Part shown: piece after piece, positions 26,584 through 35,561 of the stretch
How the letters are laid out: every line of letters begins with the position of its first letter
How positions within the stretch are numbered: the stretch's first letter is position 1
From: Pedobacter sp. ASV17
Lineage (GTDB): Bacteria > Bacteroidota > Bacteroidia > Sphingobacteriales > Sphingobacteriaceae
NCBI RefSeq assembly: GCF_016429065.1
Contig: NZ_JAELTX010000040.1
Span: 1-41,804, forward strand
Direction: 5' to 3'
Length of the DNA stretch: 41,804 nt
Translations under genes and position numbers: made by a program
Notes under the pieces: model-generated
What the model was told of the DNA's origin: nothing
What the model saw: the letters and a program-made list of their open reading frames with translations, nothing else
Database searches by the model: none

Positions 26584-27936
26584 ATGAAAAATATTTGCTT
26601 GATGCTGATGCTTGTTTTTGCTGCTTTCTCCGTGAATGCGCAGCAAGTACTACAAACATATATTGATACTGCTTTTAAGAACAACATGGTACTGCAGCAA
26701 AAAAATGTGTCGTTAGAAAAAGCGCAATATGCTTTGAAAGCAGCTAGGGGATTGTTCCTGCCTTCGGTAGCTTTTCAAGCGGGTTACCAAACCGCCGATG
26801 GAGGTCGTAATATTCCACTACCCTTGGGAGATTTGCTCAATCCTATTTACAGCACTTTGAATCAAATTACTGGCACTAATAATTTTCCGAGAATGGAAAA
26901 CCAAACCATTAATTTTTTGCCTAAAAACTTTCACGATGCCAAAGTGCGGACCACGGTGCCTATTATCAATACCGACATTATCAATAACAAGCGCATTAGC
27001 GAGCAGCAATTGACTTTGAAGGAATTTGAAGTGCAGATTTATAAGCGTGATTTGGTGAAGGAAGTGAAAACAGCTTACTACAATTATTTGAGTGCACTTG
27101 CTGCGGTTGATGTTTATAAATCTGGATTGCAGTTGGCCAACGAAGGACTCCGGGTAAATCAAAAACTGCTGGAAAACGGAAAGGGCCTGCCTGCCTATGT
27201 ACTCCGTTCGCAAAGTGAAGTGGAAAGCGTAAGAGCTACTTTAATTGATGCCGAACAAAAAGTAAATAATGCTCGCCTATATTTTAACTTTCTTTTAAAC
27301 AGAAATGCCGACGATGCAATTATTGTAGAGAAAGACGATAAAAATGATTTGGCTAAAGTGCAAGGCTTGTTGGCCAGTTTGGATATTTCGGGACAACGAG
27401 AGGAACTCAAAGCGCTAAACCAGTTGGTAGGTATTAATAAAACTGTTCGAAAAATGAACAGCCAGTTTGCTGTGCCAAGATTAGGGGCGTTTTTGGACTT
27501 AGGGACACAATCAGAAGGGTTTAAGTTCAATTCCAATACCCGATATTATATGCTAGGCCTGCAATTGGAAATCCCGATTTTTTCTGGGAATAGAAATAGC
27601 AATCGGATCAAGGAAAGCAATTTGGACTTGAAGAACGCCGAACTGAATGCAAACTTAGTGGAACAACAATTAACCCTATCGGCAAAAACCGCACAAAATA
27701 ATTTACGCTCAGCCTACCAAACCTACCAATCGTCTCAAAAGCAATTTGAAGCTGCCTCTACCTATTTGCGCTTAATAGAAAGGGGTTATTTGGCAGGAGC
27801 CAATTCTTTTGTAGAAACCATTGATGCACGGAACCAATACACTTCGGCACAAATACTAGTCAACATTAATTTATACAAGGTGCTGATGGCCATGGCCAAT
27901 ATTGAACGCGAAACAGCATCCTATACGCTAAACTAA
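26584..27936 (+). CDS. TolC family outer-membrane efflux protein
   Basis: 450 aa from ATG 26584. Signal peptide about 1-20 (MKNICLMLMLVFAAFSVNAQ). The protein is long-helical, with the two TolC repeats: LQTYIDTAFKNNMVLQQKN, KEVKTAYYNYLSALAAVD and GKGLPAYVLRSQSEVESVRATLIDAEQKVNNARLYFN-type helices, then the second repeat ending AQILVNINLYKVLMAMANIE. It would form the outer-membrane channel of the tripartite pump. An in-frame ATG at 26563 would read the operator as codons and adds seven residues before the signal peptide, so it was not chosen. The adaptor gene follows after 3 nt. Confidence 0.9.
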   Translation: MKNICLMLMLVFAAFSVNAQQVLQTYIDTAFKNNMVLQQKNVSLEKAQYALKAARGLFLPSVAFQAGYQTADGGRNIPLPLGDLLNPIYSTLNQITGTNNFPRMENQTINFLPKNFHDAKVRTTVPIINTDIINNKRISEQQLTLKEFEVQIYKRDLVKEVKTAYYNYLSALAAVDVYKSGLQLANEGLRVNQKLLENGKGLPAYVLRSQSEVESVRATLIDAEQKVNNARLYFNFLLNRNADDAIIVEKDDKNDLAKVQGLLASLDISGQREELKALNQLVGINKTVRKMNSQFAVPRLGAFLDLGTQSEGFKFNSNTRYYMLGLQLEIPIFSGNRNSNRIKESNLDLKNAELNANLVEQQLTLSAKTAQNNLRSAYQTYQSSQKQFEAASTYLRLIERGYLAGANSFVETIDARNQYTSAQILVNINLYKVLMAMANIERETASYTLN

Positions 27937-27939
27937 ATT

Positions 27940-28989
27940 ATGAAAGCAAATATTACACAAATCAGCTTCAGCCTTGCCTTGCTCATGCTATTTGCCTGCA
28001 AAGGAAGTGATAAAAGAGAAAAGGCAATTGTTCAACAAGATACTATTCCAGTAAAGGTGGTTTCGCTTTTGGCCGAAAATGCTGATGGAGAAGTGGCCAC
28101 TTCTGGCTATTTCACCACCAACGATGAAACATTATTGTCTTTTAAAAATGGCGGTGTCATCAACCGCATTTATGTAAAAGAAGGAGATAAAATAAGTAAA
28201 GGACAAGTATTGGCCACGGTAAACCCTACTGAAATTAGTTCGCAAGCCCAACAAGTGCAGCTTTCTTATCAAAAAGCTTTGCGTGATTACGAACGTGCCG
28301 ACAAGCTTTACAAGGACAGTGTGGCCACTTTAGAGCAATTGCAAAATGCCAAAACGATGCTCGATGTTGCCAAAAAGCAGCTGCAATCTGCCAAGTTTAA
28401 CGAAAGCTATACCACCATCAATGCAACGGCGAGCGGGTATGTGCTTAGAAAACTGGCTAACGAAGGTCAAATTGTAGGTCCTGGTACGCCAGTACTGCAA
28501 ATAAATGGGGCAAGCGAAGGTAATTGGGTATTGAAAGTTGGTTTAAGCGATAGACAATGGTCGGCTTTAAAAGTGGGAGATAGGGCTGTGATTTCTACCG
28601 ATGCATTGGCAGGAAAAACCCTGCAAGCCAAAGTAAGCAGGAAATCAGAAAGTATTGACCCACAAAGTGGAACCTTTGGTTTGGAGTTGTCCTTAACCGA
28701 ACCAGTAAAAGGCTTGGCTGCGGGAATGTTTGGTAAGGCCAACATCTATCCATCAAAAAAACAAAGTGCCTATGTAATTCCGTATGATGCTTTATTGGAT
28801 GGTGGCGAAAATGAAGGTTATGTGTTTGTAACCAATGATAACCAAGTGGCCAAGAAAGTGAAGGTACAGCTGGGTGCCATACAAAAAGATAAAATTTCCA
28901 TCACGAGTGGATTAGAGGAGGCCAGCGCTGTCATTATTTCTGGTAGCGCCTACCTTACCGATGGCTCAAGAATAAAGGTGATTAAATAA
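27940..28989 (+). CDS. RND efflux periplasmic adaptor (HlyD/AcrA type lipoprotein)
   Basis: 349 aa. The lipobox LFAC puts the acylated Cys at residue 20, so it is anchored to a membrane by lipid. Then come a biotinyl-lipoyl-like half (INRIYVKEGDKISKGQVLATVNP, about 68-90), a coiled-coil hairpin (about 98-145), the second lipoyl half (TASGYVLRKLANEGQIVGPG), and beta-barrel and membrane-proximal domains. It bridges the RND pump and the TolC-like channel. It starts 3 nt after the channel gene and ends 32 nt before the pump gene. Confidence 0.93.
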   Translation: MKANITQISFSLALLMLFACKGSDKREKAIVQQDTIPVKVVSLLAENADGEVATSGYFTTNDETLLSFKNGGVINRIYVKEGDKISKGQVLATVNPTEISSQAQQVQLSYQKALRDYERADKLYKDSVATLEQLQNAKTMLDVAKKQLQSAKFNESYTTINATASGYVLRKLANEGQIVGPGTPVLQINGASEGNWVLKVGLSDRQWSALKVGDRAVISTDALAGKTLQAKVSRKSESIDPQSGTFGLELSLTEPVKGLAAGMFGKANIYPSKKQSAYVIPYDALLDGGENEGYVFVTNDNQVAKKVKVQLGAIQKDKISITSGLEEASAVIISGSAYLTDGSRIKVIK

Positions 28990-29021
28990 TATTTTTTACG
29001 CTTAAAATCGACCGACAGCAA

Positions 29022-32000
29022 ATGAAAATCTCAGATTATGCAGTAAAAAATTATCAGTTCACCTTAATCATGGTGTTAATGGTAATGGCCTTGGGAATTA
29101 CTACCGTTTTTAACATGCCAAGAGCCGAAGACCCTGATATGAACCCGCCCAATTTTCCTGTTGTGGTGGTGTATCCAGGCGCAAGCCCCAAGGATATGGA
29201 AGAGCTGGTGGTAAAGCCACTGGAAAAACGTATTTATGGATTAGACGATATCAAGACCATAAAAACCAACATTAGGGACGGTTTAGCCGTTATCATTGTG
29301 GAATATAAATATGGCGGTAATGTTGACGATAAGTACCAAGAGCTGGTAAGGGAAGTGAATAGTGAAAGACCTAGCCTGCCACAGGAAATTTATACCATGG
29401 AGGTGCAAAAAATAACACCGTCTGATGTAAATATCTTACAAATTGCCTTAGTGTCGGAAAATGCCTCTCGCGACAAACTTAAAAGTGCTGCAGAAGATCT
29501 ACAGGATAGGCTCGAAAAAATACCTTCACTCAAAAATGTGGAGATTATGGGCTTGCCCGACCAGTTGGTGAAAGTGGATTTAGACTTGGAGAAACTGGCG
29601 CTGCTGCGTATTCCGGTAACCCAAGTTTCCAATGCCATACAAAGTGAGGTGGTCAATATTCCAGGGGGAAGTATTGACGCTGGCAATAAATCTTTCAATA
29701 TTAAAACCAGTGGCAACTATCAAAGCTTAGATGAAATTAAGAACACCATTGTAGCAAGTGCCACGGGTAAAAACACTACTTTAAAAGAAGTGGCCAAGGT
29801 TTATTTCGACTATTCGCAAGAGAAACACATTACTCGTTTAAACGGTTTCCGGAGTGTATTTGTAGTAGCGGCACAAAAAGCGGGCAGCAACATCACGAAA
29901 ACCCAAGAAGCTTATCTGCCAGTACTGGAATCCTTCAAAAAGACTTTGCCTAGCAATATCGACCAGCAAGTGATGTTTGATCAGGCTAATAATGTCAATA
30001 CCCGATTGGGGGGCTTAGGCTTTGATTTTCTGATTGCCATTTGTTTGGTGCTCATTACCCTGTTGCCATTGGGTACCCGTGCTTCGCTAGTGGTAATGGT
30101 ATCTATTCCTTTATCTTTGGCTATTGGGATTATATTAATTAACCTGCTAGGTTTTAGTCTTAACCAATTGAGTATTGTAGGTTTGGTCGTTTCTTTGGGA
30201 CTACTGGTTGATGACAGTATTGTAGTAGTAGAAAATATAGAACGATGGATGCGTGATGGCCACGATAGGCTTACGGCAACATTAAAGGCCACCAAGCAAA
30301 TTGGACTAGCCGTATTGGGATGTACTGCCACCTTGGTGATTGCCTTTATGCCATTGATGTTCATGCCAGAAGCTTCGGGCGAATTTATAAGAAGCTTACC
30401 TGTAGCCGTAATCTGTTCGGTAATTGCCTCCATGTTGGTGGCCTTAACCGTAGTGCCTTTCCTATCGAGTAAACTGTTAAGACCGCATGCCGATGTAAAT
30501 GGCAATATCTTTTTGCGTACCCTGCAAAAAATCATCCATGGTTCTTATGCCAAATTGTTGGATAAAGCTTTGCATAGACCTTACCTAACCATCGTGATTG
30601 GTGTGGGTATTTTCTTGGGAGCATTGGCTTTAATTCCTGTCATTGGTTTTAGTTTATTTCCATCATCTGAAAAGCCGCAGTTTATCATTACGGTATCTAC
30701 GCCTTTGCAATCGAACTTAAAATACACTGATTCGATTGCAAAGCAAATTGAGAAGGAAATCAAAGAGATTCCAGAAGTAAAATACTTCGCCTCTAACGTA
30801 GGTAAGGGCAATCCAAGGATTTACTATAATTTGCTGCAAACCAACGAACGTAGCGATTTTGCTGAGATTTTTGTGTTGCTTCATCCAGATGTTAGGGCTG
30901 ATAAAAAAGTGGCACTCATTGAAAAATTGAGAGCTAAATGGTCGCCGTATTTGGGGGCCAAGGTAGAAGTGAAAGATTTTGAGCAAGGCCAACCGATTAT
31001 TTCGCCAGTAGAAGTACGGGTGTTTGGTGAAAACCTAGATACCTTGCGCCAGTTGGCTGGAAGGGTGGAGAACCTGTTGCTTAAAACCGAAGGTACCATC
31101 TATACCAACAACCCATTGAAGAATTTAAAATCTGACATCAAGGTAGACATCAATAAAGAAAAAGCTTTGGCTTTGGGCGTGCCTATGGTGAATATTGACC
31201 GTACCGTAAGGATGGCCATTGCAGGTTTTGAAGTGGGTAAATACTTAAATCCAAAATCAAGTGGCGACGATTATAGCATTTTGCTTACCACTAAATATTC
31301 ATCGGAACCAAGCTTGGGTGTTTTTGATAACCTTTACGTTAATAACGTACAAGGCACGGCCATTCCGTTGGCACAATTGGCAAGTTTAAAACTTGAAACT
31401 TCAGCACTAAGCATTAACCATCAAAACAAGGTGCGCACCATTTCGGTGAATTCATTTGTGCAAAAAGGGTATTTAAATGATAAGGTGATTAAAGATGTAG
31501 AAGCCCAAATGAAAAAAATGAAACTGCCCGAAGGCTATCATTTTGAAATGGGCGGCGAGGTTGAAAGTCGTAACCAATCCTTTGGCGGTTTTGGCAGCAT
31601 TATTTTGGTTACGCTGTTCATGTTTATTGCGGTGTTGGTATTGGAATTTAAAACCTTTAAAAGCACGCTCATTGTGCTATCGGTAATTCCGCTGGGGATA
31701 GTGGGGGCTGTGCTTGCGCTCATGGTTACTGGAAATTCACTTTCATTCGTAGCCACCATCGGAATTGTAGCTTTAGCAGGTATTGAGGTGAAAAACACCA
31801 TTCTACTGGTTGATTTTACCAATCAGCTACGTGCAGAAGGTAAGCCTTTAAACGAGGCTATTGAAGAAGCAGGAGAGGTGCGGTTCTTACCGATCATCCT
31901 TACGTCGTTAACAGCTATTGGCGGTTTGTTGCCTATTGCCTTGTCCAGCAATCCGTTGATTTCGCCTTTGGCCATTGTAATGATTGGAGGCTTAATCAGT

Positions 32001-32078
32001 TCGACCCTGCTTTCCAGAATTGTAACGCCAGTGGTATATAAATTGATGCCGCCAAATATCAAGAAAACGGAAGATTAA
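29022..32078 (+). CDS. RND family efflux permease (AcrB-like inner-membrane pump)
   Basis: 1018 aa, slightly shorter than AcrB. The order is a TM helix near the start (FTLIMVLMVMALGITTVF), a large periplasmic loop (to about 330), a block of six helices, a second periplasmic loop (to about 840) and six more helices. Helix 4 contains the proton-relay pair Asp397-Asp398 in GLLVDDSIVVVEN. The conserved AGIEVKNTILLVD block lies in helix 10. It is driven by proton entry and expels compounds through the adaptor and channel. Sequence alone does not separate drug (HAE) from other substrates, but no heavy-metal motif was seen. Last gene of the operon. Confidence 0.94.
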   Translation: MKISDYAVKNYQFTLIMVLMVMALGITTVFNMPRAEDPDMNPPNFPVVVVYPGASPKDMEELVVKPLEKRIYGLDDIKTIKTNIRDGLAVIIVEYKYGGNVDDKYQELVREVNSERPSLPQEIYTMEVQKITPSDVNILQIALVSENASRDKLKSAAEDLQDRLEKIPSLKNVEIMGLPDQLVKVDLDLEKLALLRIPVTQVSNAIQSEVVNIPGGSIDAGNKSFNIKTSGNYQSLDEIKNTIVASATGKNTTLKEVAKVYFDYSQEKHITRLNGFRSVFVVAAQKAGSNITKTQEAYLPVLESFKKTLPSNIDQQVMFDQANNVNTRLGGLGFDFLIAICLVLITLLPLGTRASLVVMVSIPLSLAIGIILINLLGFSLNQLSIVGLVVSLGLLVDDSIVVVENIERWMRDGHDRLTATLKATKQIGLAVLGCTATLVIAFMPLMFMPEASGEFIRSLPVAVICSVIASMLVALTVVPFLSSKLLRPHADVNGNIFLRTLQKIIHGSYAKLLDKALHRPYLTIVIGVGIFLGALALIPVIGFSLFPSSEKPQFIITVSTPLQSNLKYTDSIAKQIEKEIKEIPEVKYFASNVGKGNPRIYYNLLQTNERSDFAEIFVLLHPDVRADKKVALIEKLRAKWSPYLGAKVEVKDFEQGQPIISPVEVRVFGENLDTLRQLAGRVENLLLKTEGTIYTNNPLKNLKSDIKVDINKEKALALGVPMVNIDRTVRMAIAGFEVGKYLNPKSSGDDYSILLTTKYSSEPSLGVFDNLYVNNVQGTAIPLAQLASLKLETSALSINHQNKVRTISVNSFVQKGYLNDKVIKDVEAQMKKMKLPEGYHFEMGGEVESRNQSFGGFGSIILVTLFMFIAVLVLEFKTFKSTLIVLSVIPLGIVGAVLALMVTGNSLSFVATIGIVALAGIEVKNTILLVDFTNQLRAEGKPLNEAIEEAGEVRFLPIILTSLTAIGGLLPIALSSNPLISPLAIVMIGGLISSTLLSRIVTPVVYKLMPPNIKKTED

Positions 32079-32128
32079 TTGATCGTTGTAAATTTAAGCA
32101 TGGCGTTGATGTCGTGTTCCGAAAATAT

Positions 32129-32165
32129 AAAGCCTTTGACGAATAAGTCAAAGGCTTTGTTGTTA
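32129..32165 (+). terminator. Terminator hairpin of the efflux operon
   Basis: Perfect 12-bp stem AAAGCCTTTGAC / GTCAAAGGCTTT (32129-32140 with 32147-32158) with a 6-nt loop. The following T-rich tail is imperfect (gttgttattt). Confidence 0.78.
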
Positions 32166-32179
32166 TTTAAAACGAGTTC

Positions 32180-32271
32180 CCCTCTCTGGCTACGCCATCT
32201 CTCCCAAAGAGAGAGAGTAGCAGTGTTTATTTTCTCTCCCTTTGGGAGAGATGCCCAACGGGCAGAGAGGG
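32180..32271. repeat. 92-bp imperfect palindromic element
   Basis: Outer arms CCCTCTCTG (32180-32188) and CAGAGAGGG (32263-32271) and inner arms CATCTCTCCCAAAG (32196-32209) and CTTTGGGAGAGATG (32240-32253) are exact inverted copies. Each arm also holds a small hairpin (TGGCTACGCCA on the left, TGCCCAACGGGCA on the right). It looks like a dispersed REP- or MITE-like element in the convergent gap after the efflux operon. No ORF is inside. Confidence 0.75.
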
Positions 32272-32290
32272 TATTTCAAAATAGATTGTA

Positions 32291-33430
32291 TTACCTATCA
32301 CTTCGTTCTTCCATATTTAAATCGGTATCGAACGGACTTTTAGTAAATGGATAAATGGATTGTTTAATGAATCCTTTTGGATAGGAGGCTTCATGCACAC
32401 CAGTTCCCGCTGGCCATTTTTTATCAGGTAAATAATAAGTGCCAAACATCATATCAATAAAAGGAAAGATGGATGCAAAATTATGTCCGTAATATTTTGG
32501 GTCTTCACAATGGTGCCAGTGGTGGTATTGAGGTGTGGTAAAGATGTATTTGATGAAACCAAAGTTAATACGCGTATTGGCATGGATCAGCACAGCGTGT
32601 ACAGCTATAAATATAATGTATACGTTAAATACGGTAGATGAAAAACCTAAAATGTAAAGCGGAATAAAAGTCATCGCCCTAGTAAAAAAGATATCGATAA
32701 AGTGCGTTCTGCTACCCGCAAGCCAATCCATGTTTTGTGTGGAATGGTGGATAGAGTGGAAGCGCCATAAAAACACCCTGGTATGAAAAAAGCGATGGGC
32801 CCAATATTGGAACAAGTCGGTAGTGAAGAAAGCCAAGAATAATGCGAGGATAAATGGCAGGCCTTGTACCCAAGTATGTAGATTTTCTAAGCCAATCCAG
32901 CCAAAGAATAACACCGCAGGTTTTTGAGTAACAATACCGAAAAACTGAATAAATAAATGGCTAATGACAAAATAGGTTAAATCAGTACGCCATTCTTCAT
33001 GAAACTTTGTTTGCGATTTATTTTTAGGGAAAAATAGCTCTAAGGGAACAAAAATGGCCACCATCAATAGCAGGTCTAAAATCATCCAATCTAAACCAAA
33101 ATGCCAGTCTGTTTTAACAACATCTCTGCCATTTAAGGTCAGTGCACCTAAAATAATGGCCACAGCTGTGATGGAAGTGCCTGTTAAGGCTAGTTTTATT
33201 TTCTTGCTTAATAATAAACTTACTGCCGCAAAGAAGAATGAGGCAATTACTCCAAAAATCATCAAAGCTTCTGCAATGCTTTTGGTGTAAACTTCCCGAA
33301 ATTCAGGGGTGGTTAATTGCTCTGGGTATCTGAAACAGAATACAGCGAGCAATACCAAAACGGCTAAAAAAATAGAAAGATACCCGCTAATTTGCCCTTG
33401 TCCTACTTTGAGGCGTTTGTTTGTTGTCAT
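32291..33430 (-). CDS. Sterol desaturase / fatty acid hydroxylase superfamily membrane protein
   Basis: 379 aa from ATG 33430. Several hydrophobic helices; eight or more His in three clusters bind the di-iron centre: HRFFH (about 212-216), HSIHH (about 225-229) and HHWHH (about 303-307). Members add hydroxyl groups to or desaturate lipids, carotenoids or hopanoids in the membrane. An upstream ATG at 33505 would add 25 residues, but the likely promoter (33460-33490) lies inside that extension, so 33430 is preferred. Genes around it do not name the substrate. Confidence 0.85.
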   Translation of the reverse strand: MTTNKRLKVGQGQISGYLSIFLAVLVLLAVFCFRYPEQLTTPEFREVYTKSIAEALMIFGVIASFFFAAVSLLLSKKIKLALTGTSITAVAIILGALTLNGRDVVKTDWHFGLDWMILDLLLMVAIFVPLELFFPKNKSQTKFHEEWRTDLTYFVISHLFIQFFGIVTQKPAVLFFGWIGLENLHTWVQGLPFILALFLAFFTTDLFQYWAHRFFHTRVFLWRFHSIHHSTQNMDWLAGSRTHFIDIFFTRAMTFIPLYILGFSSTVFNVYIIFIAVHAVLIHANTRINFGFIKYIFTTPQYHHWHHCEDPKYYGHNFASIFPFIDMMFGTYYLPDKKWPAGTGVHEASYPKGFIKQSIYPFTKSPFDTDLNMEERSDR

Positions 33431-33459
33431 ATGGTTTGAAGTGTTTGTTTCAATAATAG

Positions 33460-33490
33460 CAAAATTGCGGCAGATTTTAAACCATTCCAA
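33460..33490 (-). promoter_or_regulatory. Probable promoter of the fatty acid hydroxylase gene
   Basis: On the minus strand TTG (33488-33490), 20 bp, then CAATTTTG (33460-33467), a one-base variant of TAnnTTTG. It would give a leader of about 23 nt to ATG 33430. Confidence 0.45.
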
Positions 33491-33547
33491 TAAATGACCG
33501 ATCATTGGCGATAAAAAGCTGTTTAAATTTCATTCAAAGAATGATGC

Positions 33548-33573
33548 GAATGGTGGGGATGCCATTCTTTTTT
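33548..33573 (+). terminator. Orphan terminator-like hairpin
   Basis: GAATGG / CCATTC (33548-33553 with 33562-33567) with an 8-nt loop and six T after it. It sits between two divergent genes, where no rightward gene needs a terminator. Confidence 0.4.
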
Positions 33574-33678
33574 GGTTCCAAGGCAACGTTTGGTTTTCTC
33601 GCCAAACTCCACTTGTAAATTAACGGGCTGTTATTAAATAGTTTCTAAATCTCTACTAAAAATAAAAGCACGACGTGG

Positions 33679-33711
33679 TTTAAGCTTTAGTGCAAATATT
33701 CAGTATTTTTG
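33679..33711 (+). promoter_or_regulatory. Promoter of the lpxK operon
   Basis: TTTA (33679-33682), 21 bp, then TATTTTTG (33704-33711). The box ends 10 bp before ATG 33722, leaving a leader of only a few bases. Confidence 0.65.
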
Positions 33712-33721
33712 TGTTGCTTAT

Positions 33722-34765
33722 ATGTTAAAATACCTGCGTCTATTACTATTGCCCTTTAATTTGGTGTATGCCTTGGTGGTTTACCTGCGCAATAAGTTTT
33801 ATGATTGGGGTGTTTTTAAGTCCACGAGTTTTGATATCCCGATAATTTGTGTAGGTAATTTGGCCGTTGGCGGTTCAGGAAAAACACCCACGACCGAATA
33901 TTTGGTGCGCTTGCTTAGCGAGTACAAGATTGCTATTTTAAGTAGGGGCTATGGCCGCAAAACTACAGGCTTTATTTTGGCTGGACCAAAGGCTACTGCC
34001 GAAACCATCGGCGACGAACCCTTGCAGTACTATCACAAATTCAAAAACGTTACAGTTGCGGTTTGCGAAGATAGGGTAAGGGGCATTAGTGAATTGAAAG
34101 CCCATCATGACCTAATTTTATTGGACGATGCCTTTCAACACCGAAGAGTTAAAGCAGGATTTAATATGTTGCTGTTTGAATTTTCGAAGCTGCAAAAAAT
34201 GCAATGGCTGTTGCCAGCAGGTAATTTGCGGGAACCATTTTCAGGCGTTAAAAGAGCACAAGCAGTACTGGTGACCAAGTCTCCTGCTGAAATCACGTCA
34301 GCTACGAGAAAAAAAATACAGGCCAAGCTTCAATTACAGTCCAATCAACAATTGGCTTTTTCGCACATCAATTATCAAAAGTTAAAGCACCTCTATACAG
34401 CAGAAGAAACGACATTTGAAAAAGACCAACACCTGTTTTTGTTGACTGGAATTGCCAATCCAATGCCACTGGTGCAGTATTTAGAAGAAAAGGAATTGAA
34501 CGTTAATTCCTTCGAATATCCCGACCACCATCGTTTTACGGAAAAAGAAATAGCACAGTTGGTAACAGCATATCAGCAACATCCAACAGCAAAAAAAATA
34601 ATCGTGACCACAGAAAAAGATGGACAACGCTTATTAACTAACAATTTAAGAGATTTACTATTAAATTTGCCTGTATATTATCTGCCCATTGCCATTGAAA
34701 TCAATGCAGAAGACAAGGCAATTTTTGACCAAAAAATATTAGACTATGTTGCAAGCACTAAATGA
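33722..34765 (+). CDS. lpxK: Tetraacyldisaccharide 4'-kinase (lipid A synthesis)
   Basis: 347 aa. It phosphorylates the 4' position of the lipid A disaccharide at the inner face of the membrane, using ATP. The N-terminus (LRLLLLPFNLVYALVVYLR) is a membrane anchor. The P-loop GNLAVGGSGKTP (about 45-56) and the LLDDAFQHRRVK block (about 138-149) are LpxK hallmarks. The HHRFTEKEI and IIVTTEKDGQRL blocks near the end are also conserved. First gene of a three-gene operon; its last 20 bases overlap the purine nucleoside phosphorylase gene in another frame. Confidence 0.95.
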   Translation: MLKYLRLLLLPFNLVYALVVYLRNKFYDWGVFKSTSFDIPIICVGNLAVGGSGKTPTTEYLVRLLSEYKIAILSRGYGRKTTGFILAGPKATAETIGDEPLQYYHKFKNVTVAVCEDRVRGISELKAHHDLILLDDAFQHRRVKAGFNMLLFEFSKLQKMQWLLPAGNLREPFSGVKRAQAVLVTKSPAEITSATRKKIQAKLQLQSNQQLAFSHINYQKLKHLYTAEETTFEKDQHLFLLTGIANPMPLVQYLEEKELNVNSFEYPDHHRFTEKEIAQLVTAYQQHPTAKKIIVTTEKDGQRLLTNNLRDLLLNLPVYYLPIAIEINAEDKAIFDQKILDYVASTK

Positions 34766-35561
34766 TTCGATTAAATACATTAAAAATAAAATAGGTGATT
34801 TTGAGCCTGAAATAGGGATTGTACTAGGCACAGGATTAGGTGGCTTGGTGAACGAAATTGAAGTCGCTTACAGTATCATGTATGCCAGTATTCCCAATTT
34901 TCCTATCTCTACGTTAGAGTTTCACTCAGGTAAATTGATATTTGGTACCCTTAAAGGTAAAAAAGTAGTGGCCATGCAAGGTCGCTTGCATTTTTACGAA
35001 GGCTATAGCATGCAGCAAATTACCTTTCCCATTAGGGCAATGAAACTGTTGGGCATTCAATACCTATTGGTGTCTAACGCTGCGGGGTCTCTAAACCCTG
35101 CCTTTAAAAAAGGTGATTTGATGATTATCAACGATCACATCAATTTACAGCCAGAAAGCCCGTTGAGAGGAATCAATAACAGTGATTTTGGTCCACGTTT
35201 TCCCGACATGAGCCAGCCTTATCAAAAAGACCTGATTGCAAAAGCAGTAAAAATTGCTGAGGAAAAAAATATTATCTGCCATCAAGGCGTTTATGTTTCG
35301 GTAACAGGGCCAAATCTAGAAACCAAAGCCGAATACAAATATTTACGTATCATAGGTGGCGATGCAGTAGGGATGAGCACAGTGCCCGAAGTAATTGTAG
35401 CCAACCACATGAGTATTCCAGTTTTTGCCATTTCAGTATTAACAGATGAAGGTTTTCCAGAAGATTTGAAGCCTGTAAGTTTAGAAGAGATTATAGAAAC
35501 TGCAGCCAAAGCGGAACCCAAAATGACCGAAATTTTAAGCCAGCTTATTTCAACTCTATAA
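34746..35561 (+). CDS. punA: Purine nucleoside phosphorylase (trimeric, type I)
   Basis: 271 aa, the usual length of the human-like trimeric PNP. It splits inosine or guanosine with phosphate into base and ribose-1-phosphate. Phosphate- and nucleoside-binding blocks are visible: GIVLGTGLGGLV (about 24-35), MQGRLHFYEGYSMQQITFP, LLVSNAAGSLNP (about 113-124), VSVTGPNLETKAEYKY and GMSTVPEVIVANHM. It starts within lpxK and its stop TAA shares one base with the next ATG (TAATG). This is purine salvage, coupled genetically to lipid A and porin genes, probably for expression convenience. Confidence 0.93.
   Translation: MLQALNDSIKYIKNKIGDFEPEIGIVLGTGLGGLVNEIEVAYSIMYASIPNFPISTLEFHSGKLIFGTLKGKKVVAMQGRLHFYEGYSMQQITFPIRAMKLLGIQYLLVSNAAGSLNPAFKKGDLMIINDHINLQPESPLRGINNSDFGPRFPDMSQPYQKDLIAKAVKIAEEKNIICHQGVYVSVTGPNLETKAEYKYLRIIGGDAVGMSTVPEVIVANHMSIPVFAISVLTDEGFPEDLKPVSLEEIIETAAKAEPKMTEILSQLISTL

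Noticed and set aside
32079..32354. 91-codon open frame after the RND gene
   Set aside because: It runs through a terminator and the 92-bp palindrome, and overlaps the opposite hydroxylase gene; low-complexity product.
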